From contig OU612068.1 of NCBI GenBank assembly GCA_914767715.1, positions 31,436,001 to 31,496,000 of the forward strand: a DNA stretch of 60,000 bases, in the 5' to 3' direction. The DNA comes from Membranipora membranacea (taxonomy: Eukaryota > Bryozoa > Gymnolaemata > Cheilostomatida > Membraniporidae). The notes beneath the pieces were generated by a model. That model searched no databases. It had not been told where the DNA came from and saw only the letters and a program-made list of their open reading frames with translations. Position numbers and translations under genes: made by a program. The number at the start of each line of letters is the position of its first letter. The first letter of the stretch is position 1. Below, one piece after another: positions 38,307 to 53,300 of this stretch.

Positions 38307-41300
38307 CTAATTTTCACTAGCGGCAGCCATGGCAGCCCCCATGGTTTTGAGGTCCTCCATGGATATGTCTATTCCTGGTAAGCCCTCCTTAGCATTCTCT
38401 GGTACCTTCCAGTTTATGATTCTTCCTTAATAACAGAGAAGACACACAAATTAACTCACCAGCTTCCTGCACAAGCTTAATTAAAGAAAGAACCATAAGC
38501 AGTACAAGATCTCTGATTGCTGAGTAATTTACATATCTTGAGAAGTGAGGTGGAGTAAGAGTGCATTCGAACCAACATAACTACTAGCATACTAACATAA
38601 CTACTAGCATACTAACATAACTACTAGCATACTAACATAACTACTGCATAATAAGATTTATAATAGTCACTTCTTGTGATAAGTATCTCCTCATGCTGAA
38701 GATTTACCATCACTTGTTAAGGTTCTAGTTTGGAAAAGTGATCCAGAATGTGATTGGATTAAAATATCAATAATTGAAGTGACTAAATGACATGGAGTTA
38801 AGTTTTTATGAAGCAGTCTCACCTCTATCATACAGATCTATAACAGATTTCTTAGCTTCGTGGTTTCCCTTGGAATCCAGTTCCTTGTACTTGAAGTAAA
38901 GCTTGAGGGCTGTTTGAGCATCTTCTATAGAATCATGTGTATCCGACTGGATATTCTCACCTAGTTATTAACAGATACGGAATAAGAAGAAATCATTATC
39001 ACAGAGGCAAGTGCTGCTAGAGTTTATATAAAATTTGAATTATTCCTGTAAAGTTACAGTAGCAGCACAAACAGGAAGATTGGCCTGTTTGAGGTTCCCT
39101 ATTATGATGATAAAGCTGCCACTGGATATGCTGAGCTAGTTTGGTTAGGCTTAGCTACAAAATGGTGGTTGTCATTACTATGACATGAGCAGACGACTCT
39201 TTTAGTGTGGTTGGCTTAATTGATACACATAACACATATGATATATACATACCGAGGTAATACCAGGCTAGGAATTTTAGAGAGATCATTCGCTGTCTAG
39301 GAAGGTAGAATAACTCAACAGTATCAAAAACCTGTTTTGGTGGTATCTAAAAATAGCAAAGTGACACTTAGTTATACGAGGAAATTCAAGGCACCAAACT
39401 GTAATTATACGGATGGGCTAATCACAGTTAATTCTGACCGAGATGAGTTCGCAGAATGGTCAATAGTCAGAGATATTGCTCCTGATTGTGTTACCTTACT
39501 ATCTCGATTGACTGAACTTCCGTACCTATTTCCTTACCTATACGCAAACATCTTCCTTAGTGGCCTTGATGAATACGAGATGCATATTTTTTTGACGTTT
39601 AATCCAGGTCTGTATATACCAAACTCAGCCCCATGTGACACATACATGGTCACATATATGATATTATAACAGTATATGTGAAGTGGAGTTACTGGGTAAG
39701 AGCCTAAATTATAAGTCATTGACTTCTTCTAATTATCAACAAGACAACAAATCAAATCAACAAGAGGGAATATTCAAGTGCATAATTTAGAAAATTAAGA
39801 TGAATACAATCCGCTAAGTAGACATGTAAAGGTTATCAGGCTGAAATAAGGTCATACCACGATGTTAATGACTCTGAAGTCCTTCTTCAGTCCGTGTCCC
39901 ACAAAGATGACACCCTTATCTACCATGTACCTCAGACGAATGTACAGTGACTTCAGGGTGGTAAGGTGCTTAGACGACATGGCCTTATCTAAATCTCCGG
40001 GCTTTATTCCCGAGAACTAAAAAGAGAAAAACAGATGAAGTTTTTCCCCTAAATGTTTGACATGTCTACACATTGTTTGAAGTTAGGAACTAGGATTATC
40101 GGAGTACATTTATGATATTGGCACAAAAGAATGTGTTTTAATTAATTGAATTGTGTGGTAAAATTGTTGAGTCAGCATCCAATAACCCAGCAAACCTATC
40201 TATTTGAATTGAAGTTTCAAACTATGTCATTATAGCAGACTTGTCTGAGGGCTGATCTCAATTACCAACCCCGACAGAGTACAATGATACTCTCGAATAA
40301 ACAAGATTCATCGATCATCGACTGATTACAGATACCGCTCTAATAGGTCAGCCACACACATTATATTTGAACAACTTTTGGTTACTTTGAAATCGTATTT
40401 GAAGGGTAATCCAACAAAACTAGACAAACAGTACCAAGTGATGTATTTACTATTTGGCAAACACAGAATCTGTGTATGAAAAATTAATCGAGCAAACACT
40501 GCACCTGATTCTGAGAAGTCGGTTACCTTGTGATTTCTGATCAAAACAACTTTGCAAGTGGACATGTAAAAATAGAAAACTCAAAATAATTATATGTCTT
40601 CTAGCTGAGATATGAGATAAGATTTGTATTTCCTTTCTTGCACTGAAACTCAATTTCAATGCTGTTTTGTACATTTCTGCATCTGTGATAATCAGCTATG
40701 CAACTCAACATGAGAGCCTTTTGATTTCAATGATATTCTATGTCAAAAACAAGCTCATCGCCGAATTCCTCAGCTCACAAGGAGGCTTTAAACTATAAAC
40801 AAAACTATTTCTATGTTTCAAACACCATTGCTGTTGTCGCTGATGAGTTTTGTTTGAAGTATGATCTCTTACCGCCCAAATATTTGTTCTGAGAAACCAG
40901 ATATAGTCCAATATTATATAATGAGTCTCAGTAACCCTTGTGTTTTCCTTGCTACATATCATATCCCACTTTCTAAGGCGGTGTTTATTGATAATGTAAA
41001 TGAGACAATGGTCACATAACTCACAAGAGGCAATGGTACTTTGATCAGCCTGATGTTAAGCTGAGGTGATAGATAGGGGCTGACTTTGTAAATAATCTCT
41101 TTGCAGCATACTAAGGTATCAATGGTATAGAAAAATCATGGCAGCGTTAACTGGCTATCATGAATCCGTTGACATTCTCATGTGTATAAGCCTAAAAGGA
41201 AAATACCCCATGCATGTTGAGATGGTGTCTTTGATGCCTATGGTTTGTTATGGACATTGCTACAAGACAACTTCCTCCACAGAACACGAGGAGTGACTGG

Positions 41301-44300
41301 CTACAAGATTCCATCCTTTACTCTATACCAGAAAAAATTAATTTAAAATTAACTAATTGAGCTTGCATCACTGATAGAGAGCTATTCTATCAGAATCCTG
41401 TAATACTGTAACATCAGTCACTGAACCCTTTGAACACTTTGCAGCTCACCTGGGTACACAGAGTAAGCTCTTTTGAGCAATCACAAAAACATTTAATCTT
41501 TTAATTGCTAGAATTGCTCATTTGCTCAAATACCACATGCCATGAAATTAAGAGCGAAAAAAGGAGGCAAAATATCAACTGTTAAAATATCAGGCTTACA
41601 CAATAGTTTAGAGTTGCATTTTCAGTTAGCAAGATCAAAGACATGCCTAACTTCCCATCTCAAAATATAACAAATCTTTTCTGATGATGTGCAAGTGTCC
41701 TGCAATACAAGGCTGACTTTTTGCAAAGCAGAGATTTGAGACAAGTACTCCCAGCCCGTGGGTCTCATAAGCTTTATGAACTTTGTACATTTTTACCTTT
41801 ATCTGCACTATGGAATGATCTTAATCTGTAGATGTATGTGATTAACAACTAGTGATATCTCAGATTAGAAAGACTGGATTAAGCTGATACAAGTTTCCTC
41901 CTTCCTTGTCCCATATAACACGTTGACACCATCCATAGTAGTGCCTCCCCACCCTGACAACTTTTTTTGATTATTTAGTACCATGGGCAGAATAATTTGA
42001 GAATGGGCTGTAATGCTGTCAACAGCAAAACTTTTAGAAAGATAGTTAAATATTTCATCAGGGACTCAGCTAATTGAGGATGAGTTTGTGTTGAAGTACG
42101 AACACAGAAAGTAAAACATTACTATGAGTAAGTAAGAATTACCTGAGTGAGGTAGTCCACCACCTCCTCCTGTGTACTGATATAATCATCCATAAATGGC
42201 TTGAGATACAAGTCCTTGTCCAGATTCGATCCTTGTCTGCAAAAACATAAGTACAACACCATAAAATGCATAAATTACCAAAAAATATAAAAAGATACAT
42301 ATACTCATAAAAAAGAAGTGGAAATTTGAGGTGCAGAAATGTATGGGGGTAATATTGCAGAACTAGTTAAAATATTGTTGTGTAGGCCTATTAGTTTTGG
42401 TTTCCCTTTAGCCGAGTTACATAGCATCGAATTATCTGCTTAATCCTTCCATTGGCATTTCAATTTTTGAGATGGCATGAAATTGGCTTATTTCAAAAAT
42501 TTCAGGCCACTTCAGGAATTATTTATCTGTCATTGTGCAAACAAATTCCGAGAAAGTGGCTGACATAAACAGCTTGTGTTTGGGATTATTGTTAACACCT
42601 CCCCTTAGGTTGTGAGATATTCACTCGACAGGGGATATTAGATTAATGGAATCTGTTTTCATGTTCATTGTTGGACTGAAGTGCCTCGCGTGGTACCTCA
42701 AAGACGGAAACAATAGACATCTCTTGATTACAATGGGTGATCATTGTGATCTACTCTGGCGCTGTGTATAACAATGCAGGTTATACTTTGTTAGCTTTAT
42801 CAGGTCAGCAAACAAACATGGCATCACATCTTGGACGAAAATGCTAGTTTGAGCCCCAAAGCCCTTACCGTCCCTGTGAGTTGCTGCCATAAAGCAAAGT
42901 GAAAACTTTTTACACACAGTGAATTTTTTATCGGGCGGGTAACAATGGTATATGCTATGCTATTGTTGCAGGCAGTTTGTGCATATGGTATGTAAATTCA
43001 GATTATATCAATCCGTGATGGGTACAGCTTGTTTGAGCTAAGCAAATTTTATTAGTGATTGAAAAGGTATCACTGAATAATATTATAGATTTTCTATACC
43101 GGTCTATCTATACAAGTAATAGGTGATAGGCCTGGATTTGAACAACAAGTAAAGTGTTAGATTGAACGTACCATCCAACACCATTAAAGTTTAAATCGAA
43201 CCGGATCAAGTGAAAAAGATGGCCGGTGCCTTGATTGCATCGCATGTATCTTTACATGAATGAACAAGAGAACATATAATGGATGTCTAGGTTGAGGGGT
43301 GTTTATATGATCGTGGGGTGAAGAGTAAAAGTCTTACAATAATGGTCGCCATCATTTCTATAGGGCTAATCTAATCCTTACATCTCCTAGCTAGGCAGGG
43401 AGCCTATTTTAAAAATATTCCATGTAAGTTTTTCTCAAAATAGAAATCCAAATTTTCAAGCCTACGTGTGTGCCTTCTTTCAGTAGAGTATAAATAAAAC
43501 CAAAACATGCTATTATCTGCAGTTTTGATACACCAACCTTGAATTAACTCTGCTATGATCTAGATTTACAGCATCTTCATGTAGAGCAGCATAGCTGCAC
43601 AATTTAATTACCACACAGGTACACATTTAGATTCCAGAGATCAGCCAATTCTAGTATATACGACACTGATATAATTCATGCTTTGTCAGAAGTCCGGGTT
43701 CTTGGAAATTCTTGGAGAGGCGGGGCTAAAGAGAGCCTTATTCGATAGTAACCACATTGAAATGCCACAACTGAAATTTGTTCATTTTTTTCACCCAGCT
43801 GTCATACTATGACATGATGAGGACCCTACGCGGTATAGATTTTGTGATATTGCACATCTAAGTTTGCAGACCCAGAGTGCAATATCACCATCAGGATAAA
43901 TTTTGACCTCTACATGGATGTGAGATGACCACCATACCGTAAGCAGATATATATAGCTGCTTCACATATAGCCTATCATTTGCCCAATGCAAAAACCTAA
44001 CTGCACATGAATATCGCCATCATATAGTCCGTCACCTACGCCAAAAACATAGCAATACTGGTCTGGCCACACAGGACTCCACAACTTACCCTCGGATACA
44101 TGTCACCCTCGCTACAGACATCTGGGGTGGTTTAATAGTAGACTTAGTTCCATCACTTCTCAGCTCTGACTCTTCCTAAAATCACAAGCAAATAGTGTCT
44201 AAGAGAGGCTAGCTAGTAGCTAAGACCTAATAGGTCATATGTGACATAACACAGGAGGGAACCCAATAATATACATATAATATCTTACCGAGCTTCTATG

Positions 44301-47300
44301 TGTCTGTTGCAAGCAGCTTATATATAGACAACTTTTATTTGTGCTGTTGGTATTCGGTAATGGGAGGATATAGTAATGTCTGCAGTCAATATCCATACAA
44401 AGAATATCTAATATCTACTATAGTTAAAATTTCCTTTTTATTGTATCAGTTTATTGGAGTAATTTCCTAGTTAACTTCACCATATTTATGGGGTCAATTT
44501 ATTAGTCACTCTATTGTGGGTTGTTTATCTCAAAACAAATTGCTCAGCTGATGGGCTTGTCATGCCCTTATTATCATTTTAAGTTTTCTCTTGGGTGTCT
44601 ATTCATAAGACAATCATGTATTGTGTTATGCTCCGTCAAGTGTTTTAATACTCAGTTGACCATGTTGAAATTTTTTTACAGAGAGAACAAAAATATTTAT
44701 TTAGTAGAATTTTCATGACCTGCGGATGATATAAACAACAAGGGCCAGTAAACATGAGCAGCTTCACCAACAATGTAATGAAAATATGAAGGCGCTTTAG
44801 GTTTGAAGGAAGTAACCAATCAGATTGCGTTTAACCTCAGCTAAAGGGTCAACAAAAGCCTGCCTTTCAATATAATTCAATATATACTGCAGTTGCATAT
44901 AAAACCATCGTCCGTAGCCTATCCCATTTTATCCAGCCTGAACCTTGGTATGTACAACATTGGTGCGAATAGCAAAAGAAGACCTGGAGTTTAAGACAAT
45001 ACTGCTAATTAATTTATTCACATCAAACACAAGCTTTGTCTATCTGTGACTTATCAGTAAGTTTTATTTGCCTAGAGAATATCTGAATGTTTTCATGCTT
45101 TGTTGTATTGATTTGTGCCAGCTGAAATTTTATATAAAATAAATTGCATTGTGACATAATATTTTGCCACAATCAACGAGTATAATTCTGTCAGATATCG
45201 GTCGAGCTGAGTCCTTATTGTTTGCAAATCGACCAGCTATACCAATAAAGGAAAACATCTTTTCTGTAACAGGGCTTTTGATACTTTGATTCAATTGGGT
45301 ATTCAAATGTGCATGTTATGTATGTTGACCAGCAGAATTTCTTGTGGCATAATCAGCAATGACAGGCTAATTCACATTTCAAATAATTTTTATAGTAATA
45401 GTTTCAATGTTTTGATTCTAGGCACATGGACTTCGATTTAATATAAAAGCCTTATACAATGAGATATAGAACGATTTGGGAGACTTCATCCAATAACGCA
45501 ACAAATAGCGCTTACACGATCAACAAAGGATTTATTTTCTCAGCCAATGAGCATAGAGCTAACAGGCTAAGCACTGATAGCAAAACACTCCATGAAATCA
45601 GAAAGCAGTGCAGTAAGCAAATTAATCCTCAACACACAGAGAGAAAAGTGGCGAGATCAGCGACAGCCTTCAAACCTCGATGTAGAAAGTTGACGAGACT
45701 ACCTCGCACAGAGCTGATGGGTTATCTGCATAGAGCACAATACACCGCAGAGGCAGCTACGCCACCATACAGCCCTAAAAACACTACTCAACGCTTTGGA
45801 TCTAAATCTAAACCGCCATTATTGAGGAGCTGGTCATTTCATGATGGTAAAGACCAAACTGAATTACACCAAGATGACGTAGATAATTCCTTAGAGCGGC
45901 AATATGACACTGAAGATAGCTACGAGATGCAGAGACAGCGCTCTAACAGTTTACCAGCAAACTGGGAAAAGATCAAGTTTGACAATCAACAGGATGTCAG
46001 CGAGAGAAAAATCCTGGCAATTATGCTTAACTTAGCCCACATAGTCATTGGAATAGCAATAACTCAGCTCGGTATCGTAGGAGCGTGGTACCAGCGGTAT
46101 ATGAACTTCCAAGAGGACCAGCTACGTCATGTTCTATATATCTGTGTCTTATTTATTGTGACTGGCTCTTATGGTATGTTTCTTGTCATGAAGCGACTGA
46201 GCACTTTGAAGGCACATCGAACTGCATACATTATTCTCTCTATTTTAACAATCACAGCTAGTAGTTTTATAATAGCTAACGGGGTTCGTCTAGTCTTAGC
46301 CGACGCCTACCAGTCTCACCAAACAGTCATAGTCATCTTCGACGGCCTTCTTATTGGTTTATCCATCTTAGAAATCCCCATAGCATTAGTCAGCATTTAT
46401 AAAACTGTACCAGACCCCAGTAAATTATTTGAGCGTCATCTATCATGCAATGAGCTTTCGAAGGGTGACGAGATATGTGAAAAGGACAAGCCACCACCGA
46501 CATGGGGCTCAATATTTGGAATGATACTCAATGTAGCACACATCGTACTGGGACTATGTATTATCGAACTGGGAACCGTTGGTATGGTTTATCGCAGTCT
46601 AATGAACATTGATGGCACTGGACTCTTTGCCATAGTTTTCACAAGCCTCAGTTTTATTTCGGTTGGAATACTCGGTATATATAACCAGTTTACAGGCAAA
46701 GCAGGGTTAACGTGTAACCGCTCAATCTATATGGGAGCATCGCTTTTAGCTGTGGGCTGTTCTTCGACAATCATGAGTTTTATATCTGTGACTATGAGCA
46801 GTAACCAGTATTATGCAGGTATTGAGGCTATTGTAGCTTTCGATGTTATGATACTCAGTATGAGTGGTATGGAGCTCATTGTTGGTCTGGCTGCGACAGC
46901 GCTGTGCCTAATACCTCTATGCCTTTCAAAATTCAGAGATAACTTGAGTGCTGTAAGCTCTTAAAGAATGTATTAACAAACAGTATTATTAATGCAAGAT
47001 AGCATAACTTATTACATTGGTGCTTTTCTTACTCTGCTTGTATAATCAGTAGATGCAACAAGGTATAACTAATACTGCACTATTTTTAACATTTTTCTCT
47101 GTATATTTGACGCCTCGTCAATCGTTTTGTGGCCAGGCCCAATTATCTGACCCTAGTCACCACCTGATGGTGTCATTTTGCATAATGCAACAATGTTTTA
47201 CTTCAGAAACAATAAAGCATCAAATTTCTTTCGCCTAAACCTGTATATTTCCAATAACAGCTCATAAGGTTTGTTGTCAGAAGGGTCAAATTTCTGTCAA

Positions 47301-50300
47301 TTTTTACAGAACAATGTTTTCATACGGTGTCGTGTTGTTTACAGGACCAACAAACATAACTTTCGATTTGTAGGACAATTGCAACTCAAAAGGCCTCGTC
47401 TTACCTAAGAGAAAAGCATTTGAGTATTTACATTATTTTTGCTACCGTCTTACATGAGCTGGCTTTTCGCTGTACCAGGCACATTACTCACTAAATGATT
47501 GATGAAATCAACCAATGAATTTGTTTGATCGAAAAATCAGATACTGAGGATTTTGCATGATTTCGGTTTTCATTGTGTGCAATGAAGCTAAATAGGTGTG
47601 AAATTGATGTGCATTGATGGAAAAACCTTCCTTGACTAAGGACATTGCATTAGTTGGTACCAAGAATGTAAACTTCTTGATGAGATATCAGGTTTCCCTC
47701 TATAAATAGCACCACTCACAAAGCAGTGTATTCTTACAGAGGAAGTAAGAAAAAACATGTCAAAAATACTACCTTAAACCGCACATTCTTTTCACTGTTA
47801 GTAGCGCTTCATTGATAGTTCTTTGGCCACTTGCTCCGTGGCTGGCGTTCAACTTTTCACATAATACCCATAAATATCTACTTACTATCAATGATTAAGG
47901 ATGGATGCACTATCTTGCTGAGACATAGTCAGAAAAAACTTCAGTCAGATTTCATTTGTCTGCCTTTTTTTCTGGATACCTGCGAGTTACACGATATGTA
48001 TGAGATGATGCTATTAGATTTATAAGATGTGATAATACTTTCCATTATACACATAAAATATAGTTTGTGTAAATAATGCTGAGCTAATTTCCAAACTTGA
48101 TGAATTCCCATATGTATTACCCATCTCTGTGGGTCACTATAAGGATCTTATGCTCTATACAATGATATTATGAATTTGATGTTGAGAGCACAGTTTCACG
48201 GATAGACACAAGTTTGAAGTTATCTCAACTTGTCATTATTTTGCTATTTGAAGCTTTTGAGAGTTATTTCGAAGTCACAACTCATAGCATTAATGTGTGC
48301 TCATTGAAAATCGGAGAAGCCATGGGTCTTGGTTCAATTTGCAAATTTGAGTGTAGCTTGTACGTCTTTCATGCTAAGGAAAGCGATTCATATGCAGTTA
48401 TAATATTTCGTATTCATACACAGTCAGATACCTAGCCGTCCCTTCATATACTTTGGTATATAATATCAATAATACTCGACCAGCTTATGGATTGATTACA
48501 TGAAGCAAACAAACACTACTTAACTGGTTTCTGTTGGATAAACAGCTGAATTAGGGTTCAAGCAACTAAATGCCGGTCAATTTCACCGTATACTCCCATT
48601 TACTAACTCGTGTTGTGAAGCGTTAGACACCTAAATTCTAAAATTTACAAAACAAATTTTCCGCCAAAACATTAAAATTATGTTTATTGCACCTCTTGAA
48701 AGTAGAGTTGACATCACCGTTTGACCCCGGAGAAGCAGGAAGTTTAGTTCTGTTAATTCACCAGCTTCTTGAGGCAGAGCGCTTATTTTGAGTATCGCTG
48801 TACATAACAACAGCGGATTAGTTGGGAGGGAAAGTCGCAATGCTGACTAATATATGCAAATCCCTGACGATTATCATACATAACGGCCGTTCTATTTTTA
48901 ACCTTTTTTGATTTGCCAAGGCTTATTGGTCAGACTTTCATGGGCATGTGTCATACAAATCACACCACTGTCATCATACCAGTTTCTTCATGATTTTTCT
49001 TAAGAGAGCCTATTCACATGATGCCATTTTAGAAGTAGCCTCAATTAATTTTTTCTCAGTTTTTGTTGGGGATTTTAAAACTGTACAACCTCTATCCATT
49101 TATGTATCAAATTTCATTATGATCTATGTGGACAAAGAATATTTCGTTGTAGCGTCCCGGTGTTGGCCATACCTCATCCTGAGGTTCAAGAGAGGTACTA
49201 GCGGAAGCTATTCAAGGATACTATTATACACAATGCATGACTGGTTACGTTTTTGGATCAGGCTGGCTGATTATTTTGTGAGAAGCTAAGAGTTGACGTA
49301 CATTACATAACGCCATGTGCACCGAAACTGACATTTTACTACAAGTAAACACCTGTGGGAGACTAACCTGGTTCAGGGATACAAACTCAGCATCGATACC
49401 GACTACATCTCCGGGGACTAGCTTCTCCTCACCACTGAGAGGTATGTTGGTCATAGAGCGGGCTCTGTCACTAGCTAAGGCCGCCTGAGAGAATAGGGAC
49501 TCATAGTTCTCAAACGGGCTCCTCACTACAGAAAAATAACAAACTCATTACACTTATGGTGTATGGTGTATGGTGTATGGTGTATGGTGTATGGTGTATG
49601 GTGTATGGTGTATGGTGTATGGTGTATGGTGTATGGTGTATGGTGTATGGTGTATGGTGTATGGTGTATGGTGTATGGTGTATGGTGTATGGTGTATGGT
49701 GTATGGTGTATGGTGTATGGTGTATGGTGTATGGTGTATGGTGTATGGTGTATGGTGTATGGTGTATGGTGTATGGTGTATGGTATAGCAAGTCGAAAGT
49801 TTAAACGACAACTGTCAATTCTTACACAATTGAAAAGAGTGTAGGTAAAAAGATTATCATTATCATTATTTCTATTTTATTCATTTTAACCAACAAACCT
49901 TAAAGTAAAATAAATCAAGACCCAATCTCCTTCTAGGTTACAAGCAGATGAAACACCATGGAATTTTGTTTTTGAAAGAAATGGCATTTCGTTAAGATCA
50001 AAAACAAACCAACATCCCTTCCCAAAGTAGGCCAGGTTGACTTGACCTCTTATCAACGGATCGGTTTGACTTGGTCAGTAAATGAGATTCAATATTATTC
50101 CAATATTATTCCAACTGAATGGCAAAGTTTGTAATTCTAGAATACTGGTGTTTTTGAAAAAGCATAATATTTGAAATTTGAGATCTATAAAAGGGCAGTT
50201 AAGTTCTGAGAATATTACTTTTCAAAAAATTCTCAAATTTAGATTAAATAGAGATAAGCACAGTGTTTTAAAGAGAAATTGCTTTTCAATCGTTACCCTG

Positions 50301-53300
50301 CCTGGGCAAGGAATCTTTTTTATATGGCATGTGATATCTACGCCATTATTTTTGTCCCTATAATGTCGCTTTGTTACCCCAGAATTATTTTCGTCCCTAT
50401 AATGTCGCTTTGTTACTCAGAATTATTTTCTATACAAAAATAATATGAATGAAAGATTTCAAGTAGTGTTTTGGCACCCAAGAAATTGCACAAATATGAA
50501 ACGGATGCGTAAAGTAAAATTACAGGTTGCAATTTTTCCTAGAAATTTCTTCAGATTTTGAGTAACTGTCATTTCTTTGTTAAAACATCTGTCTTGTGGG
50601 TTTGCTGTACAAGCAGACAAAACATGATAATCTTCTTTACCGCCCATTTACATGGTGTTTGGTCTGTGCTTAGTGAATATTTTGAGACATTGATTAACTC
50701 TGAAAAAACGTAAGAAGAGACTGGAGCCTTTCAAAGCTGGGACACAACCACACACTGCCTGCGGTTTATAGCGACAATAATTCAGTCACAGCTGAATTGT
50801 AATAATTTTTTACCTTGGATCTTGTAGTTGGAGTTGAATTTCTTCTTGACAAAGAACAGGGCACAAGGCCACTTCCATTCCATGTTAAACTTTACAGATT
50901 CCTCCTGAAAAAAATATATAGAAAAATGGACGTGGAAGTAGCAAGAATGAAATATGTCATCCTGATGTGATATTATAGCAGGGAATCAACCTTCTTTATC
51001 AAGTCTAACAGTTAAGTCCTATGTTAGTGGGATTGGGAACCAGGCTTTTTTTGAACAACTCATAACAGCTTTTTGGAGAGTAAGTTTGTACTTTGTAACT
51101 TGATTTTTTTTCATGTTTGAATACAGAACCTTTCTCTGATGAGTCATGTTTCTCATTCAATCAGAATATGGTAGTAAGATTAGTCATACCTTCTCAATAT
51201 CAACAATGGAGAAATCATTAAAGAGGTAGAACTGAGTGGTTGTAACGCCTTCCTTTCTCTGATGGTAAGTCTCACCGACGTGTACATGAGCAACGAGATT
51301 TCCTCCTGTCTTGGGCTCCCTTATGTGTGCCACACTAGCTAACAGCTCATACACTACTTCACCTTCTTTGACTGAACATTTCTGTGTATGAATATGAATA
51401 TGATATATATATATATATGATGCTGTCAGTACATAAAAACAAGCACTTCATTCATCGATAAAATTTCGTGAGGATCTTTTAGTTGAATAATAAATGCTAG
51501 TCTACATGAAATATTCGGCAGTACGATCTACAACATCGACCACTCATTCTGGCACGTGATTTATCACACACAAACGTTCCCATTTTTCCCTCCCTCAAAA
51601 TAAAAGTTTAGGGACTGTAATTTTCCCTCTACCATACGGTCTGCAGACAAAAGATTACATGTTGTGAAGAATCAGATGACTTCCAACTCATAATTATACC
51701 TAATGGCCTGCTGAATTAAATTATAATTGTATCAGATCGGTGTATATGAATTTACCAAGAGCTGAACACAAATGTCTATCAGAGGTTGACAGTTTAGTAA
51801 ATTATACAGTTGGAGATCAAAGATCACTAGGATTGGCCTTGAAATCGATGAGTCATATAAGAAAATATAAGATAATTTTCTTGGTCTTATAACTTTCATC
51901 TCTGAGAGATGGAGTTTCTACGTTATCATGAAGTTCCAAAATGCCATCGGTAAGTGTTCCATTCATCACGCTTGATACTGCATTTCAAAGATTTTGCTTT
52001 CGAAGTATGCTTTAGTCTGTGCCATAGACCTAATATATATGCTAGTGTATGAAGTCTTCGGTTTGTGCTCTCCGTACAGGTTACTGATTATAAAAGGATA
52101 TCAACTAATATGAACCACGAGCATAAAATGAACAGTTCTAAAATCTCTACCTTACCCACAGATTCTCTGAATGTCCTGGTTTATCTCGTAACCTAAGTAA
52201 TTTTATTTTACTACCATGCCTTCAGATGACAATAACAATTTTTTTCAGGAATATACTGTTACACATACCTCGTATGGGTTTTTGACGTCTGACACGGTAA
52301 CTTGTCCATCTGGTAATAGTTTGATAGCTATTCCGAGAGGAACCCAGGCGGGTGGATCACCTTTGGGTACATGTCCGCCTAACCCACCAATATCACTAAA
52401 ACATAAATACAACCATGTAGAATATTATAGCGATCATAGACGAGTCGAGTCGAGACTTGACACTTCCAAATAAGGGATAATGTATTAGCTGTGACAATGT
52501 GAGAATGTACGGATCTTGTTTTATCATTGTTTACCAAACCAGGAACTATTTTGTTGTAATAGTGGAGTGATAGGGAGTGGGAGGACAAGCTTAATCGAAG
52601 ATGTGAGTAATTTTCTGCACTTTTGCAAGATTTTTTCATTGACAAAAGCAACAAAAATACCAGCTTCTCACCAAAATTCAGTGTCCCGCCATGACACTTA
52701 GTCATGGTTGTCAGTTGTAAACTTTGGTGTGTGTGTGAAAAGGCATTGCCCTTAGTAGCATATCATATCAAGCAGCTAAAACACACCATCGAGGCAAGCA
52801 TTTCCTCTTACCATATTTAAAGGGTTTGTTTTTCTAATTTTGAAGTGGGACTGACATAGCCTTGTCACGCGGCTACAAAAAATAAGCCGCGTGACAAGGC
52901 TAGGACTGATAAGTATAAGTTCTCCCTTAGAAATGAAGATATGTACACAGAAATTTGTCACGTAAACACACTGTTTATCAGAATATATCTCACTAATCAC
53001 GGTGTAGTACACCAGAGAGAAGAAACTCTCCCAGTTCCAGGGAGAACTCCATTCTCCCGGCCCTGAATCTTATTTTTTCCCTAATTTTGAAGTGGGACTG
53101 ATTGGTATACGTTCTCTCTTAGAAATGATAACATGTACACAAAAATTATTGTGTTTCCGATAACAAAGGATATTTACAACTTCGTGCCTCACAGACCATC
53201 CACATGATTGAAATGAAGCCTGTAATTTCAGGGTTGTTATGAAAAGCTGAAGTCTGTGGAACATAACCGGACTTCCTTATTCCTTGACACACCAGTTTAT

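Noticed and set aside
39337-39669. 110-codon plus-strand frame
   Set aside because: It overlaps the antisense of the PAN2 exon at 39346-39253 only at its edge and has no recognisable domain; treated as chance.
49510-49844. Six or so 70-93-codon reading frames in both strands coding for MVYGVWC or HHTPYTI repeats
   Set aside because: They are products of the heptamer array, which is open in every frame; there is no start context or homology.
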